In this document: piece after piece, positions 55,101-64,000 of the stretch | Layout of the letters: every line of letters starts with the position of its first letter | Position numbering within the stretch: position 1 is the first letter of the stretch | Origin: Akebia trifoliata | Taxonomy: Eukaryota; Streptophyta; Magnoliopsida; Ranunculales; Lardizabalaceae | NCBI GenBank assembly: GCA_017979445.1 | Contig: CM030715.1 | Location: 34,717,756-34,781,755, forward strand | Direction: 5' to 3' | DNA length: 64,000 nt | Notes under the pieces: generated by a model | What the model was told of the DNA's origin: nothing | Seen by the model: the letters and a program-made list of their open reading frames with translations, nothing else | Databases searched by the model: none | Made by a program: the position numbers and the translations under genes

Positions 55101-56717
55101 AAATAATCTATGATAGTAAATTAGTGACCTAAACATTTAAGAGGAAATTTCTTATGAAACATAATCGCATCATGGTTCTTTTACATTGAAAATCGCTTTT
55201 TTTTTTCCCTCTTTTATATCAAGTGAATGGAAACTCATCAAAGAAGGATACAAGTGACTCTTAATTGAGAACATGGGCCAAACAACAATAAAATAACCTT
55301 AGGCCCACAAAATTTATTACATAATGTCACAAACGGCATGAAGGTTAATTGTCACCGGGTAGCATCCATGGGAGAAACCTAACACGTTAACTGAAAAGGT
55401 CTAAGGTTCGGATGACGGTGTCACCACCGATCAAAACCTCAACATAACTCCTCAATTAGAATTACACCCTTCAAGAAATTTGAAAAGGTTATCGAGTACT
55501 TCATAAGGTTGATGTTTTGAAGTGTTTCTATAATTGGAAACTTTCTAAACCTAACATAGAGTCCTTGAATCTACTTGTTCTGCTTCATTAGGATGTTAGG
55601 GTTCTATGCCACATGTAGCAGGAATGAAGTAATGTGAGAGATACAAAGACATGATAGAACTTGATATCCTTAACAACTAGAAAGTGAAGGTTAAATGAAT
55701 CCAAATTTCATTGCAACCTTTAACATATAGACTTAAAAGGAAAATGAATAGAATTGATAAGTTTGGGTGTCCAACTCAAAACCAATTGGCAATGAGTGGA
55801 GAGGCCCAGGAGCATATAAGGATAGAGACAAGGCAATGAGTGTCCGATGTGGGACTAAACTAAACAAGAGAAGATGCACACAATATCCCAACATTAACAA
55901 TAACAAGTAATTTTTTTTTTTTTTCGACACATTTTCCATTCTAAATTCGAGAATGGATTAATGGGTCAAATTGGAATCAAATGTAGTATCAATTATGGGG
56001 CAGCATTAGTAGAAACTAACAGAAAAGATTCAAACCTAAAGCATGCACTAAGAAAGACCTGATCCAAGCAAGAATGCCAAAAGCAATGTCCCTGTGGACT
56101 GTACCACACGACGTAAATCGGCTCTAAACAATAGCAAGGGAACAGCCATGGGGAGAAGATACTCCATTACAACTGAATAAGCCGGAGCTTCGCAAGAAAT
56201 GATCCCAATATTACTAGCCGCAAGTCCCACCAGAGTGCTCACAAGTGCCCCACTCAATGTGCTCCCAATCTTTGTCTTCTCCGACCTTCAATCACAAATT
56301 TCCAAACCCAAAACAAGATTTTTTTCAACCAAAAAAAAAAAAAAAAAAACTAAATTTAGATCGAGAATCTTTCATCAATTGATGAAAAAAAGTAGAGCGA
56401 GAAATTACCAGATACCGAAAGCACCGGTGCGCGAAGAGAGCAGTCCATGTTCCCCAGTGATCTTGAGGAGAAATGAGAGGGAAGTTCAACTGAGCTTTGG
56501 CCTTAACAGATCGATTGAAGTTAGGAAGATTAGGGTTAGAGACGAGAGGAGAGAGGAGGGTCCTGTTGTTGTGTTTGTAGAAGAATGGTGATTGTTGTGA
56601 GATAGTAAAGGTAGTTGGTGTGGTCGTTAAAACAGTTAAGGTTGATCTTTGCAAGATCGTTGATGAAGTGGAACAGCGACCCTTGTAGAGAGTGGACATT
56701 GGCAACGACATTACCAT
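52145..56717 (-). CDS. DUF819 family membrane protein (At5g52540/At5g24000 type), frameshifted as read
   Basis: Six exons on the minus strand: 56409-56717, 56059-56285, 54650-54748, 53743-53898, 53153-53394, 52145-52468. The summed length is 1357 bases, one more than a multiple of three; otherwise the product is about 451 aa. Residues 1-75 are Ser/Thr-rich and resemble a chloroplast transit peptide. The body is a multi-helix membrane protein with [63 protein letters not shown] and [19 protein letters not shown], the DUF819 signature. Function is unknown; family members are envelope or thylakoid transporter-like proteins by annotation. Exon 1 holds the extra base near 56425-56431, between TALFA and GAFGIW. 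Either it is an assembly error, or the gene is damaged, or a weaker donor at 56424 rescues the frame. Introns 3 and 2 carry a SINE and an LTR-like piece. Confidence 0.85.
54009..54123 (-). mobile_element. tRNA-derived SINE in a DUF819 intron
   Basis: On the minus strand a perfect A box (TAGCTCAGTTGG) and B box (GGGTTCAAGTCC) are followed by a short body and a poly-A of about 22 (poly-T at 54014-54032 on the plus strand). Flanks AAACAATCCAT (53998-54008) and AAACTATCCAT (54124-54134) match at 10 of 11. It is not a functional tRNA gene: the acceptor-stem halves do not pair. Confidence 0.75.
55200..55600 (+). repeat. Duplicated block S, copy 1 (DUF819 intron 2)
   Basis: Matches 59215-59750 outside a MITE. 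Shared phrases include TAATTGAG-CATGGGCC, GAGAAACC-AACAC-TTAAC, GTACTTCATA-GGTT, TTGGAAACTTTCTAAACCTA and GTCCTTGAATCTACTTGTTC. Confidence 0.8.
55720..55893 (-). mobile_element. Solo LTR or TRIM-like piece in DUF819 intron 2
   Basis: On the minus strand it starts TGTTGGGATATTGTGTGCAT and carries AGTCCCACATCGGACACTCA, then CTTATATGCTCCTGGGCC, a pattern common in plant LTR and TRIM promoters. No PBS or TSD recognised. Confidence 0.4.
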
Positions 56718-56718
56718 C

Positions 56719-56763
56719 TCTCTCTCTCTCTCTGTCTCTCTCTTTCTCTCTCTCTCTCTCGAG
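56719..56763 (+). repeat. (CT)n tract in the DUF819 5' leader
   Basis: Runs of TCTCTC just upstream of the start codon (read as GA repeats on the coding strand), typical of plant 5' UTRs. Confidence 0.8.
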
Positions 56764-56868
56764 AAAGAGGGAGAGAGAATGTGAAACTAAGAATCTTGAG
56801 TATTGATTACAATAAACAACTCCATTTTTGTTTGTTTTGAGTCTTTAGGAGGAATGCCGATTACAGAA

Positions 56869-57100
56869 GAATCGTGTAATCTGACTAACCCCACGTGGGC
56901 AAACTCAATCCAGTAGTCCGACGTGGCAAATTCGAAAATCGTAGATCTGCACTCCTCGGGATACACGACTGTGCTTTTTCATAAAAAATGATCTCGGGAA
57001 AACTGTGTATCGCAAGGAACACAAATTTACGATTCCCTATCTTATCATGTCAAGTGGTTGATTGAATGTGCCACGTGGGATAGTCACATTATCTTGACTC
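56869..57100. mobile_element. Foldback MITE, copy g
   Basis: Starts GAATCGTGTAATCTGACTA and ends TAGTCACATTATCTTGACTC. Target duplication ATTACAGAA (56860) / ATTGCAGAA (57101) matches at 8 of 9. The core includes CTCGGGATACACGACTGTG. Confidence 0.85.
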
Positions 57101-57125
57101 ATTGCAGAATGCCATATTAATTATC

Positions 57126-57339
57126 AAGTCATGATAATCTGACTATCCCACTTGACAAACTCAATCACTACCCCGACGTGACAAGTTTGCATTCGAAGGG
57201 TTACATCCCTTGAGATACAATTTTTATGGGGAAGTGCAATTGTGTCATCCGAGAAGCATAGATCTATCATTCCCTTACTTTTCATGTCAACGTAGGCAAA
57301 TTGAATTTGTCTCGTTGGTTAGGCAAATTATCGTGATGG
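57126..57339. mobile_element. Foldback MITE, copy h
   Basis: Starts AAGTCATGATAATCTGACTA and ends AAATTATCGTGATGG. The core has TTGAGATACAATTTTTATGG. Target duplication is doubtful. Copies g, h and i lie end to end with gaps under 30 bp. Confidence 0.6.
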
Positions 57340-57348
57340 TTAAATAAA

Positions 57349-57574
57349 AGTTGTGATAATATGACTGGCAATGTGTCATACTCAATGACTCTATGGGGTG
57401 ACCAATTAGGATATGGTAGATTTGAACGCCTCAGGATACATGATTGCACTTTCTCATTAAAAGTGTATCCCGAGGGAATTGTGTATCTTGAGGCATATAG
57501 ATCTACGATTTTCAAACATCCATGTTAGGGAGTCATTTGAATATGTCACTTGGCAAGTCATATTATCAGGACTC
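57349..57574. mobile_element. Foldback MITE, copy i
   Basis: Starts AGTTGTGATAATATGACTGG and ends AAGTCATATTATCAGGACTC. The core pairs TCAGGATACATGATTGCACT with its partner around 57470. Flanks TTAAATAAA and TTAAAATAA agree at 7 of 9. Closely related to copy o. Confidence 0.7.
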
Positions 57575-58239
57575 TTAAAATAAGGTGAATTCATCCTTTA
57601 AAAAAGGTAAATTATACTTTGACCCTTCTAGGTGGATATAATTCCATTTTAACCCCTAATATTTTTGCTAATTGGACTTACCTCTTGTTTCACTAAAGAG
57701 TTAAGATTGAGATGTTATTTTAGTATTTTACCTTCTTATTTTATATTAAAAGAAATTAGTTTTAAAATAAAAATTAAAAAATCCCCCCTAAGCATTCGTT
57801 CACAGGTATATTAAAGGGTAAAATGATTTTTATAAAAGGTATTAAGTTAGGTTGACAACAGTTTGCCAAAAGGGGGTAAGTGAAACTCTTTCGATAATTG
57901 TAAGAGAAGTAAATGTAATTATCAAAACATTAGGAGTTCGAAATGAAATTACACCAAACTACAAGCGTTCAATAATACTAAATGAATAGAATATTTGAAC
58001 GTCACATCCCCCGGACCTTAGTTTGAAATTTTTTTTTTTTGACATTTCTGAAAAGTAATGGAGAAAGATTTTCCTTAGGTATCAAAATTCTTACACAACA
58101 ATAATAGACAAATGGATGCTTTGGATCAAAAGATAGGTTTTAATTTAGATTATGAAGTATTTTTTGATAAATTAGTTATCTTTTTAAATAATTAGAAATC
58201 ATTCTTTACCTTAAAAGATTAAATAAAGAAGCGGGTGAA
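57575..58239. other. Intergenic spacer
   Basis: AT-rich; nothing recognised beyond short homopolymers. Confidence 0.5.
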
Positions 58240-58609
58240 CACTTTAAACCCAACAACAAGAAGAATTTGTTCCTCCATTTTACCTCGATGAAAGCCAACT
58301 CTCCTATTATTGAGAATGATGCATAAGTCTTTTGGGTCGTCTTCTCATTCTTTCAAGAACTTTAACTTTGAATAGTTTTCTTAGTGGGGTTGTCATCGAT
58401 CTCTTTGTTGAACATGTCCAAATCCTATCACAACTTTGTAAGATAGTTTATTGTTATTGGAGTTAGGCCTCAATTTTTTCACATTCCCATTTATGATACA
58501 TTCAATTTATTAAGATAATGCTTCTTGATTACTCATATTATAAAATCTTCCATTTTAATTTCATTGGTATGTTTATTACATAGCACCTCAAAATAGACCT
58601 TTATTTTAA

Positions 58610-58831
58610 GAGTCATGATTTTTTGACTCCACCCCCCCCCCCCCCTCCTCCCCGCCAAACTCTCTTGATGTGGCATGTGCTTGAATCATAGATTTTTCAT
58701 CAAGATACACAATTTCACATCAAGATACACAATTGTGTATCCTGAGGAAAATATCTATAGTTCATGCACATGCCACATCAGGAGAGTTTGGAGGGAGTTT
58801 GTCAGAAGGGAGAGTCAGGAAATCATTATTC
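58610..58831. mobile_element. Foldback MITE, copy j
   Basis: Starts GAGTCATGATTTTTTGACTC and ends GAGTCAGGAAATCATTATTC. Perfect 9-bp target duplication TTATTTTAA (58601 and 58832). Core ATACACAATTTCACATCAAG. A C-run (58629-58644) is near the left end. Confidence 0.88.
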
Positions 58832-59032
58832 TTATTTTAAATATCCAACTGTGATCTCTGTGTAATAATAATATCTTCAATCACTCCATCCATCCTTATG
58901 TTTAATAGACACAAAACTAACAAAACTAATCAATTCAAGAGCCCATGAAAAAATCTCAATGCACAAAATAGACTTCGCTCGCAATACAGTTAACATTCAA
59001 GTACAGAAAACTCTTGTACTTAATATTTCAAA

Positions 59033-59209
59033 GAGTCGTGATAATCTCATGCCCCCCCCCCCTCGACATACAGCCCCATCACAAAATCGTATATCATTTG
59101 CCTCAAGATACACAACAAAAAGATTTATGATTCTATGTATCTCGAGGCAAATGATCTACGGTTTTGTGATGGGGGTATATTAGAGAGGGGTATCAGAAAA
59201 TCATCATTC
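59033..59209. mobile_element. Foldback MITE, copy k
   Basis: Starts GAGTCGTGATAATCTCATG and ends TATCAGAAAATCATCATTC. Perfect 9-bp target duplication TATTTCAAA (59024 and 59210). Arms CATTTGCCTCAAGATACACA and its complement; C-run at 59053-59062. Confidence 0.88.
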
Positions 59210-59373
59210 TATTTCAAACGAATGTATATAAATTTCTTTTGATAAAACTTACCAAAGAGATTTCCTAATTGAGGGCATGGGCCGAACATAAACTACAATA
59301 ATAATAACCTTTTGGCCCGTGAAATTTTATTTTATTAGCTAAAACGCATGTAACAAATGGAATGTTTGTTAAT

Positions 59374-59560
59374 GAATAATGATTTTCTAATGGCCCACCT
59401 AACACATGCCCTGTGACTGTCATGTGCTAGAATCATAGATTATTTTCCTGAGGATACACAACTACACATATTTATGAGGATGTACAATTATGTATCCTGA
59501 TGCCACATCAGGGGATGTATGGGGACTTATGTCCGAGGGGGTATCAGAAAATCACGATTC
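59374..59560. mobile_element. Foldback MITE, copy l
   Basis: Starts GAATAATGATTTTCT and ends AGAAAATCACGATTC. Perfect 9-bp target duplication TTTGTTAAT (59365 and 59561). Block S copy 1 shows the unoccupied site (AAGGTTAATTGTCACC near 55341). Confidence 0.92.
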
Positions 59561-60149
59561 TTTGTTAATTGTAACCTGGTAGAATCCATGAGAGAAACCC
59601 AACACCTTAACCAAAATGTCTAATGTTGAAATTTGAAAGTTACTAAGTACTTCATAGGGTTAATGTTCTAAAATGTTTCTATATTTGGAAACTTTCTAAA
59701 CCTAACAGAGTCCTTGAATCTACTTGTTCTGCTTCACTAGCAACGCAAAAGCATTCAAATGTTAGGGATCTTTGATGCATGCATGTATGAAACTGGAATA
59801 TAGACAGCAGCGTTGCAGAGAAGTTCAGTTGAGTCCAAGTGGGTGATCTGATCCAGCAGGATAGATACATTAAACAACTCCAATTTTTTTTTTTTTTTTT
59901 AATGGATGCAGGCGATAGATCATCTCCAACAGACTCTTTAAATTTAAAGACTGCAAATGTGTGAGAAGCTACTTCATCCAACTTGTTAAAATGAAATTTT
60001 AAAAGCATGTGGCCATTCAACAGACTCTTTAAAGATTGAAAATATATGAGAAACTACTTCAACAGACTCTTTAAAGTGAAATTTTCAAATAGTGCATCCA
60101 CTTTTCAATCGTTAAATGTGGTGAGCATATAAACTAACTATTGTATACT

Positions 60150-60249
60150 GACGCTCTTGACGTGACAGTGCACAAAACCTAAGATCTTTTCCTTGTCAAT
60201 TGTGTAGAAAAATATCTATGATTTCGTGCACTGTCACATCAAAAGCGTC
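60150..60249. mobile_element. Small foldback element m
   Basis: A 100-bp hairpin: GACGCTCTTGACGTGACAGT pairs with ACTGTCACATCAAAAGCGTC, with ATCTTTTCCTTGTCAATTGT in the middle. Ends approximate; reduced relative of the GATACACA family. Confidence 0.55.
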
Positions 60250-60607
60250 AATTTATCACAATTATTTTGTAAATTTAAGAGAATAATGTTTTGGAGCATG
60301 ACTACACCCATTTTTTTAAAGTAGCTTCACCGCTAGATTTTCATGAGATATCAAAACTCATATAGAATAATAGACAAACAGACACTTGGATCAAAAGTTA
60401 TGATCTAATTAAGATTACGATATGATTTTTGATAAATGACTTAATCTTTTTATACGGGTTTTGTAAACATATGCCTTAAGGACACACACTAAGATGCACT
60501 AAATAAACCTTGGAAATACATTTTCCTATAAAAAAAATGCCCTTAATTTTGTTTCCTACTGAAAGTACCCTCAAATGTTTATTTCCTAGGCATGAATGAG
60601 TCGTGCT

Positions 60608-60752
60608 GGGGTGACACAAAGGGGGACACAATGACGTAGTGGCGCGCACATAACCATAGATGATTTTCTACGAGATATGAATAAAAAGCATCTATGATTA
60701 TGTGTGTGCCACTACGTCATTTGTGTCACCCTTGTATCCCCATTTGCATCAC
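60608..60752. mobile_element. Small foldback element n
   Basis: Arms GTGACACAAAGGGGGACACA and its diverged partner near 60730, with an inner pair AATGACGTAGTGGCGCGCAC / GTGTGCCACTACGTCAT. Ends approximate. Confidence 0.6.
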
Positions 60753-61255
60753 TCCAACATTAGTGATATTTAATACATCTTAGGGCACACGTTAACAAAA
60801 ACCCTTTTTATAGTACATAAAGTCACATTTCACCTTTGAAGATTAAATCTTTAAAATGATGAGTATATCATTCATAATTTTTCCTTATAAACCATCAAAA
60901 CTCATCGTAATCGTGATTGAAAATCTCAATTAATGCAAAAGCGGTGAAAAAATACTTTGGGGCACTTGAAATCTTTTCCTATGATGAGGAAATTTTTAAA
61001 TGAAAAAATATATATATCTTATTAAGTGAATTATTAAATTACCATTAAAAAGTTAGCAGTATTTAGTAAGAAAATCCTATATTATTTTCTAATAAATAAA
61101 TTTTCCTGAAATTTTTTGTATTTGTTGAAAGCACTTTCTCATGTTTTAAAAAATATATTTTCTAAACATGAGAAAGTGATTTTCTAAATATGAAATTAGC
61201 TACCCTAGTTCGTGGAAAAAACAATTGGTCACAATGCACCTCACGTATATAGAAA

Positions 61256-61486
61256 GAGTCGTGATAATATGACTCACCAGGTGGCATACTCAAATGACTC
61301 CATGACATGACACGTTCCGGTACCGTAGATATGAACACCTCGAGATACATGATTGCACTTTCCCATTAAAATATGTATCCCGAGGGAATTGTGTATCCCA
61401 AGACATACAAATCTGCAGTTCCCAAACTTGTACACGTCATGAAATCATTTGAGCATACCACCTGGCGAGTCATATTACCACAACTC
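61256..61486. mobile_element. Foldback MITE, copy o
   Basis: Starts GAGTCGTGATAATATGACTC and ends GAGTCATATTACCACAACTC. Target duplication ATATAGAAA (61247) / ATAGAGAAA (61487), 8 of 9. Core CTCGAGATACATGATTGCAC. Confidence 0.85.
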
Positions 61487-61844
61487 ATAGAGAAATAGTG
61501 ATGGGCATATAAGGACTATGAGGAAGGAAACTTTTGCCACTTTTCAGAGTGTTCGAACTTCCTTTATACACAAGCGAGTCAACCTCACACATAACATAGT
61601 GAGGCCATCTAAAGTTTATGGACTGTGAGCTACTCTCTATGTTACTAGAATATGCTAGACTAATGAGGGCCCATACGCCACTATAGCAATCCATTGCCCC
61701 TTATGAGATGAACATCTACAGTGCTATATAACACATTGTAATCTCTGCCCACAAGTGCATTCCAGCTACAAAGCAGCTCAGGGTTTGGTTGACACCATTC
61801 ACGTGGCCGTCCCTTTTGAAAGGGACTCTTCTTTTTCTACGTTA

Positions 61845-62275
61845 GGGCAATTTCAACTCATGTCTCTATTTTTTTATTTTTTATTTTTGCCCTATAATAG
61901 TATTTTCTCTGAATTTAGAGAAGATGTTTTCCTCCAAATTAATTTGAACTCCAACCAATCATCCCTCTAAATCATAAACTAAATAAGAAGAATTGAAAAT
62001 AAATAGAGGGCAAAAATTATATTTAAATCATGTTTTGTGCAAAGATATAAGTAAAAAAAAAAAATCTATTTATGTAAAAATAATGGGGATAAAGTGAGTA
62101 TTTAAAGTATTGAATATTGATTTAGAGATGGTCTCTAAATTTTTCCAACATCTCTAGATTTAGAGATGTGAATAACGATTTAGAGGGATTGTTAGAGATT
62201 TAGAGAGTGATTGAAACTAGGTTTAGATATCTCTATCTCTAAATTTAGAGATATAGAGATCGATTGGAGTTGCTC
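61845..62275. mobile_element. Tourist-like (PIF/Harbinger) MITE
   Basis: Left end GGGCAATTTCAACTCATGTC; the right end on the minus strand reads GAGCAACTCCAATCGATC. Flanked on both sides by TTA (61842-61844 and 62276-62278), the 3-bp duplication typical of PIF/Harbinger. The interior is rich in TTTAGAGAT repeats. Confidence 0.65.
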
Positions 62276-62605
62276 TTAGTGAGCTTTTTTTTTTGTATTG
62301 TTAGATTTTGATTTTAGATTATCAGATTAGGATCATGGAAATTTATTTCTAAAACCCAATCTTATTTCTCTTCACTATTTTTGAGCTTTGATACAAAATA
62401 TTATATGCCTAAGGCCCAAAACATCACATTAGTGCGAAAAGTTAAGAAATAGATATGTATAATTTTCATTCTGGCTAATTTTTGGTTTTGATTATGAGAG
62501 AAAACCTTTTATAATCATAACCAAACGAACTATTTTTGTCTTCAATTTGGACTTAGCTCCATAACTTAGTTGCTTTGACAGATTGTGAAAAAAGTGTTAG
62601 ATTAA

Positions 62606-62965
62606 CATCTCCGTGAATTCTTGGACATTGGCATATGTAATCCGAACCAAACGTAACACCATATTCTATGATCATATCATACACAAGTATCAGATTTTAG
62701 AATGCAAAGTACCAAGTGGGACGATGCTAATGTCTCTGTGAGCTCTTGGACGTTGATACATAATTCGAATCAAACATAACATCATATTCTATAATCATAT
62801 CATACACAAGTATTGGATTTTAGAATCTAAAGTACTGAGTGGGACAATGCTTGCATCTGCATGAGCTCTTGGACGTTGGCATATATAATCCAAATCAAAC
62901 GTAACCGAATTTTAAAATTCAAAGTATTAAGTGGGACGATGATAACATCTCCATGAGTTCTTGGG
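62606..62965 (+). repeat. Tandem repeat of about 122 bp, 3.2 copies
   Basis: Units begin at about 62606, 62728, 62850 and 62945 with CATCTCCGTGA-TTCTTGGAC. They contain ATCCGAACCAAACGTAAC, CATATTCTATGATCATATCA and CAAAGTACCAAGTGGGACGA. The third unit lacks about 27 bp. Confidence 0.8.
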
Positions 62966-63531
62966 CAGTACCATTCCCCATATAAATAACTATATATATT
63001 CATGAGAAATCATAAGATATCAAATGTGTAAATAGGAAATCCAATTATCACAATTTTTTTAGGATAAATATCAGATATATTATACTATCAAGAAATGTAC
63101 AAATACTCAACATATAAGGGAAAGCTTTTAAATTATTCTTTCTAGAAAATACCCAAATATAAGTAGTTAAATAGTTAAATAGTTAAATGTTGAAACTTGA
63201 AACCAGCCCCTCAACTAATTTTTGGACTGTAAATAAAAGTCTAATGGTGGGACCCACTTATCTTTTTCTCATCCCCATTACAAAAAGCAACCCACGTGGG
63301 CGGTTTGAATATTACTTCAATTTAATTTGGAAAAAAAAAAGTGGGAAGAGATTCATCAATTTTTGTTGGTTGCATTAAGATTTCATTGTCCAATTACTTG
63401 CTTCCTTTTAAGTCAAAATAACTGTGAGTTCACAAGCCTTGTTCAAATTTCATAATTTCTTTGATGGATGGAAAACATACAAAACCTTAACATTTCTCCC
63501 ACAACCATCACTCAAAAGTCATCCTCCATTA

Positions 63532-64000
63532 ATGGAGATCAAAAAGCTCCATTTTTTCTTTCTCATTCTTCTCTTTATTACTCAATTCCCATCTCTTCAT
63601 TTTCTTTCATTGGCTTTCACTCCTGAAGATAATTACCTCCTTGATTGTGGGTCCAACGGTAACACCATTGTCGATAACCGGAACTTCATTAGTGATTCAT
63701 CGAAGCCGGGTTCAATCTTTCTCTCTTCAAGTCGAAGTTTTTCGGTTAGAGACATTAACCCATCTCATGGTTCATCACCATTATACCACACAGCTAGAAT
63801 TTTCACAAAGGTCTCCAATTATGAATTTGAGATAAAGAAAAATGGTACTCATATGGTACGTCTCCATTTCTTTCCTTTTTCTTCTCAGAATTATGATCTT
63901 AATTTAGCTAAATTCGATGTTTCGGTTAATGGGTTTTCGCTTTTAAGCAATTTTAGTCCCAAAATAAACCTTAGTAGTAATCCTGTTGTGTTAAAGGAGT
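63532..64000 (+). CDS. CrRLK1L-type malectin-like receptor kinase, N-terminal part
   Basis: Opens with a signal peptide (MEIKKLHFFFLILLFITQ, cleavage near residue 28), then FTPEDNYLLDCGSNGNT, the hallmark start of the malectin-like ectodomain of the Catharanthus-type receptor kinase family (THESEUS, HERCULES and relatives). Also seen are LYHTARIFTKVSNYEFEI and HMVRLHFFPFSS, both typical of the first malectin-like module. The reading frame is open for 156 codons to the window edge without an intron, as usual in this family; the second module, membrane helix and kinase would lie beyond. These receptors sit in the plasma membrane and sense cell-wall state or RALF peptides (family knowledge). Proximity to a DUF819 gene recalls At5g24000-At5g24010, which points to the At5g24010 subgroup. 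Confidence 0.85.
   Translation, partial: MEIKKLHFFFLILLFITQFPSLHFLSLAFTPEDNYLLDCGSNGNTIVDNRNFISDSSKPGSIFLSSSRSFSVRDINPSHGSSPLYHTARIFTKVSNYEFEIKKNGTHMVRLHFFPFSSQNYDLNLAKFDVSVNGFSLLSNFSPKINLSSNPVVLKE

Larger units (their letters stand above)
58240..59750 (+). repeat. Condensed copy of DUF819-flank blocks A, R and S
   Basis: In order it holds block A (to about 58600), MITE j, block R (58841-59032), MITE k, and block S (59215-59750, split by MITE l). The same blocks occur in the same order at 44235-45386, 51541-51943 and 55200-55600, where S is inside a DUF819 intron. No DUF819 exon is present in this copy. Confidence 0.6.
59751..63531. other. Intergenic region before the receptor kinase
   Basis: No gene is supported. 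It contains foldback elements m, n and o, a Tourist-like MITE and a short tandem array, listed separately. The last 500 bp before the ATG are the probable promoter, with no clear TATA box found. Confidence 0.55.

Overview
This is a nuclear window from a flowering plant, almost certainly a eudicot. It has AT-rich intergenic DNA, many short exons with GT..AG introns, plant-specific gene families and dense plant-type transposons. The species cannot be named from the sequence. I rebuilt six protein genes exon by exon: organellar prolyl-tRNA synthetase (OVA6/PRORS1 type, + strand, 1773-6737, 11 exons); a BTB/POZ protein of the At1g63850 type (+, 11695-14001, 2 exons); a large disordered Arg/Ser-rich protein resembling the At5g52530 'dentin sialophosphoprotein-like' family (+, about 26093-30651); a ferric-chelate reductase (FRO family, -, 32301-42567, 8 exons, 719 aa); a DUF819 membrane protein (-, 52145-56717, 6 exons, with an apparent one-base frameshift); and the 5' end of a CrRLK1L malectin-like receptor kinase (+, from 63532, cut by the window edge). 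From memory, the synthetase, At5g52530-type and DUF819 genes match the Arabidopsis run At5g52520-At5g52540. The DUF819/CrRLK1L pair matches At5g24000-At5g24010. The window may therefore keep an ancestral order that was later split between duplicated Arabidopsis blocks.

Layout: 1-1440 is an LTR-like sequence whose 5' part is a tandem array of about 60-bp units, ending about 330 bp before the synthetase start. 6.7-11.5 kb and 14-24 kb are AT-rich intergenic DNA with foldback elements, a SINE-like copy, and a hAT-like element filled with a minisatellite. The FRO gene carries a 6.15-kb intron, most of which is an array of about eleven foldback elements separated by (TA)n tracts.

Region 45.4-51.5 kb is a three-level transposon nest, with a target-site duplication readable at every level. 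A Mutator-like MITE (9-bp TSD) was hit by a second inverted-repeat element (about 9-bp TSD). That element was then hit by a Ty3/gypsy chromovirus of the Reina type (5-bp TSD). The two 393-bp LTRs look identical, yet the coding region has one in-frame stop and one frame change.

Region 56.8-63.5 kb holds more members of the same MITE family. It also holds a 1.5-kb stretch (58.24-59.75 kb) that looks like a shrunken partial copy of the DUF819 locus and its flank. The genes do not form a functional cluster: they serve organelle translation, ubiquitin-ligase adaptation or signalling, iron uptake and receptor signalling. What unifies the window is repeated bombardment by small foldback DNA elements, several inside introns or next to stop codons.
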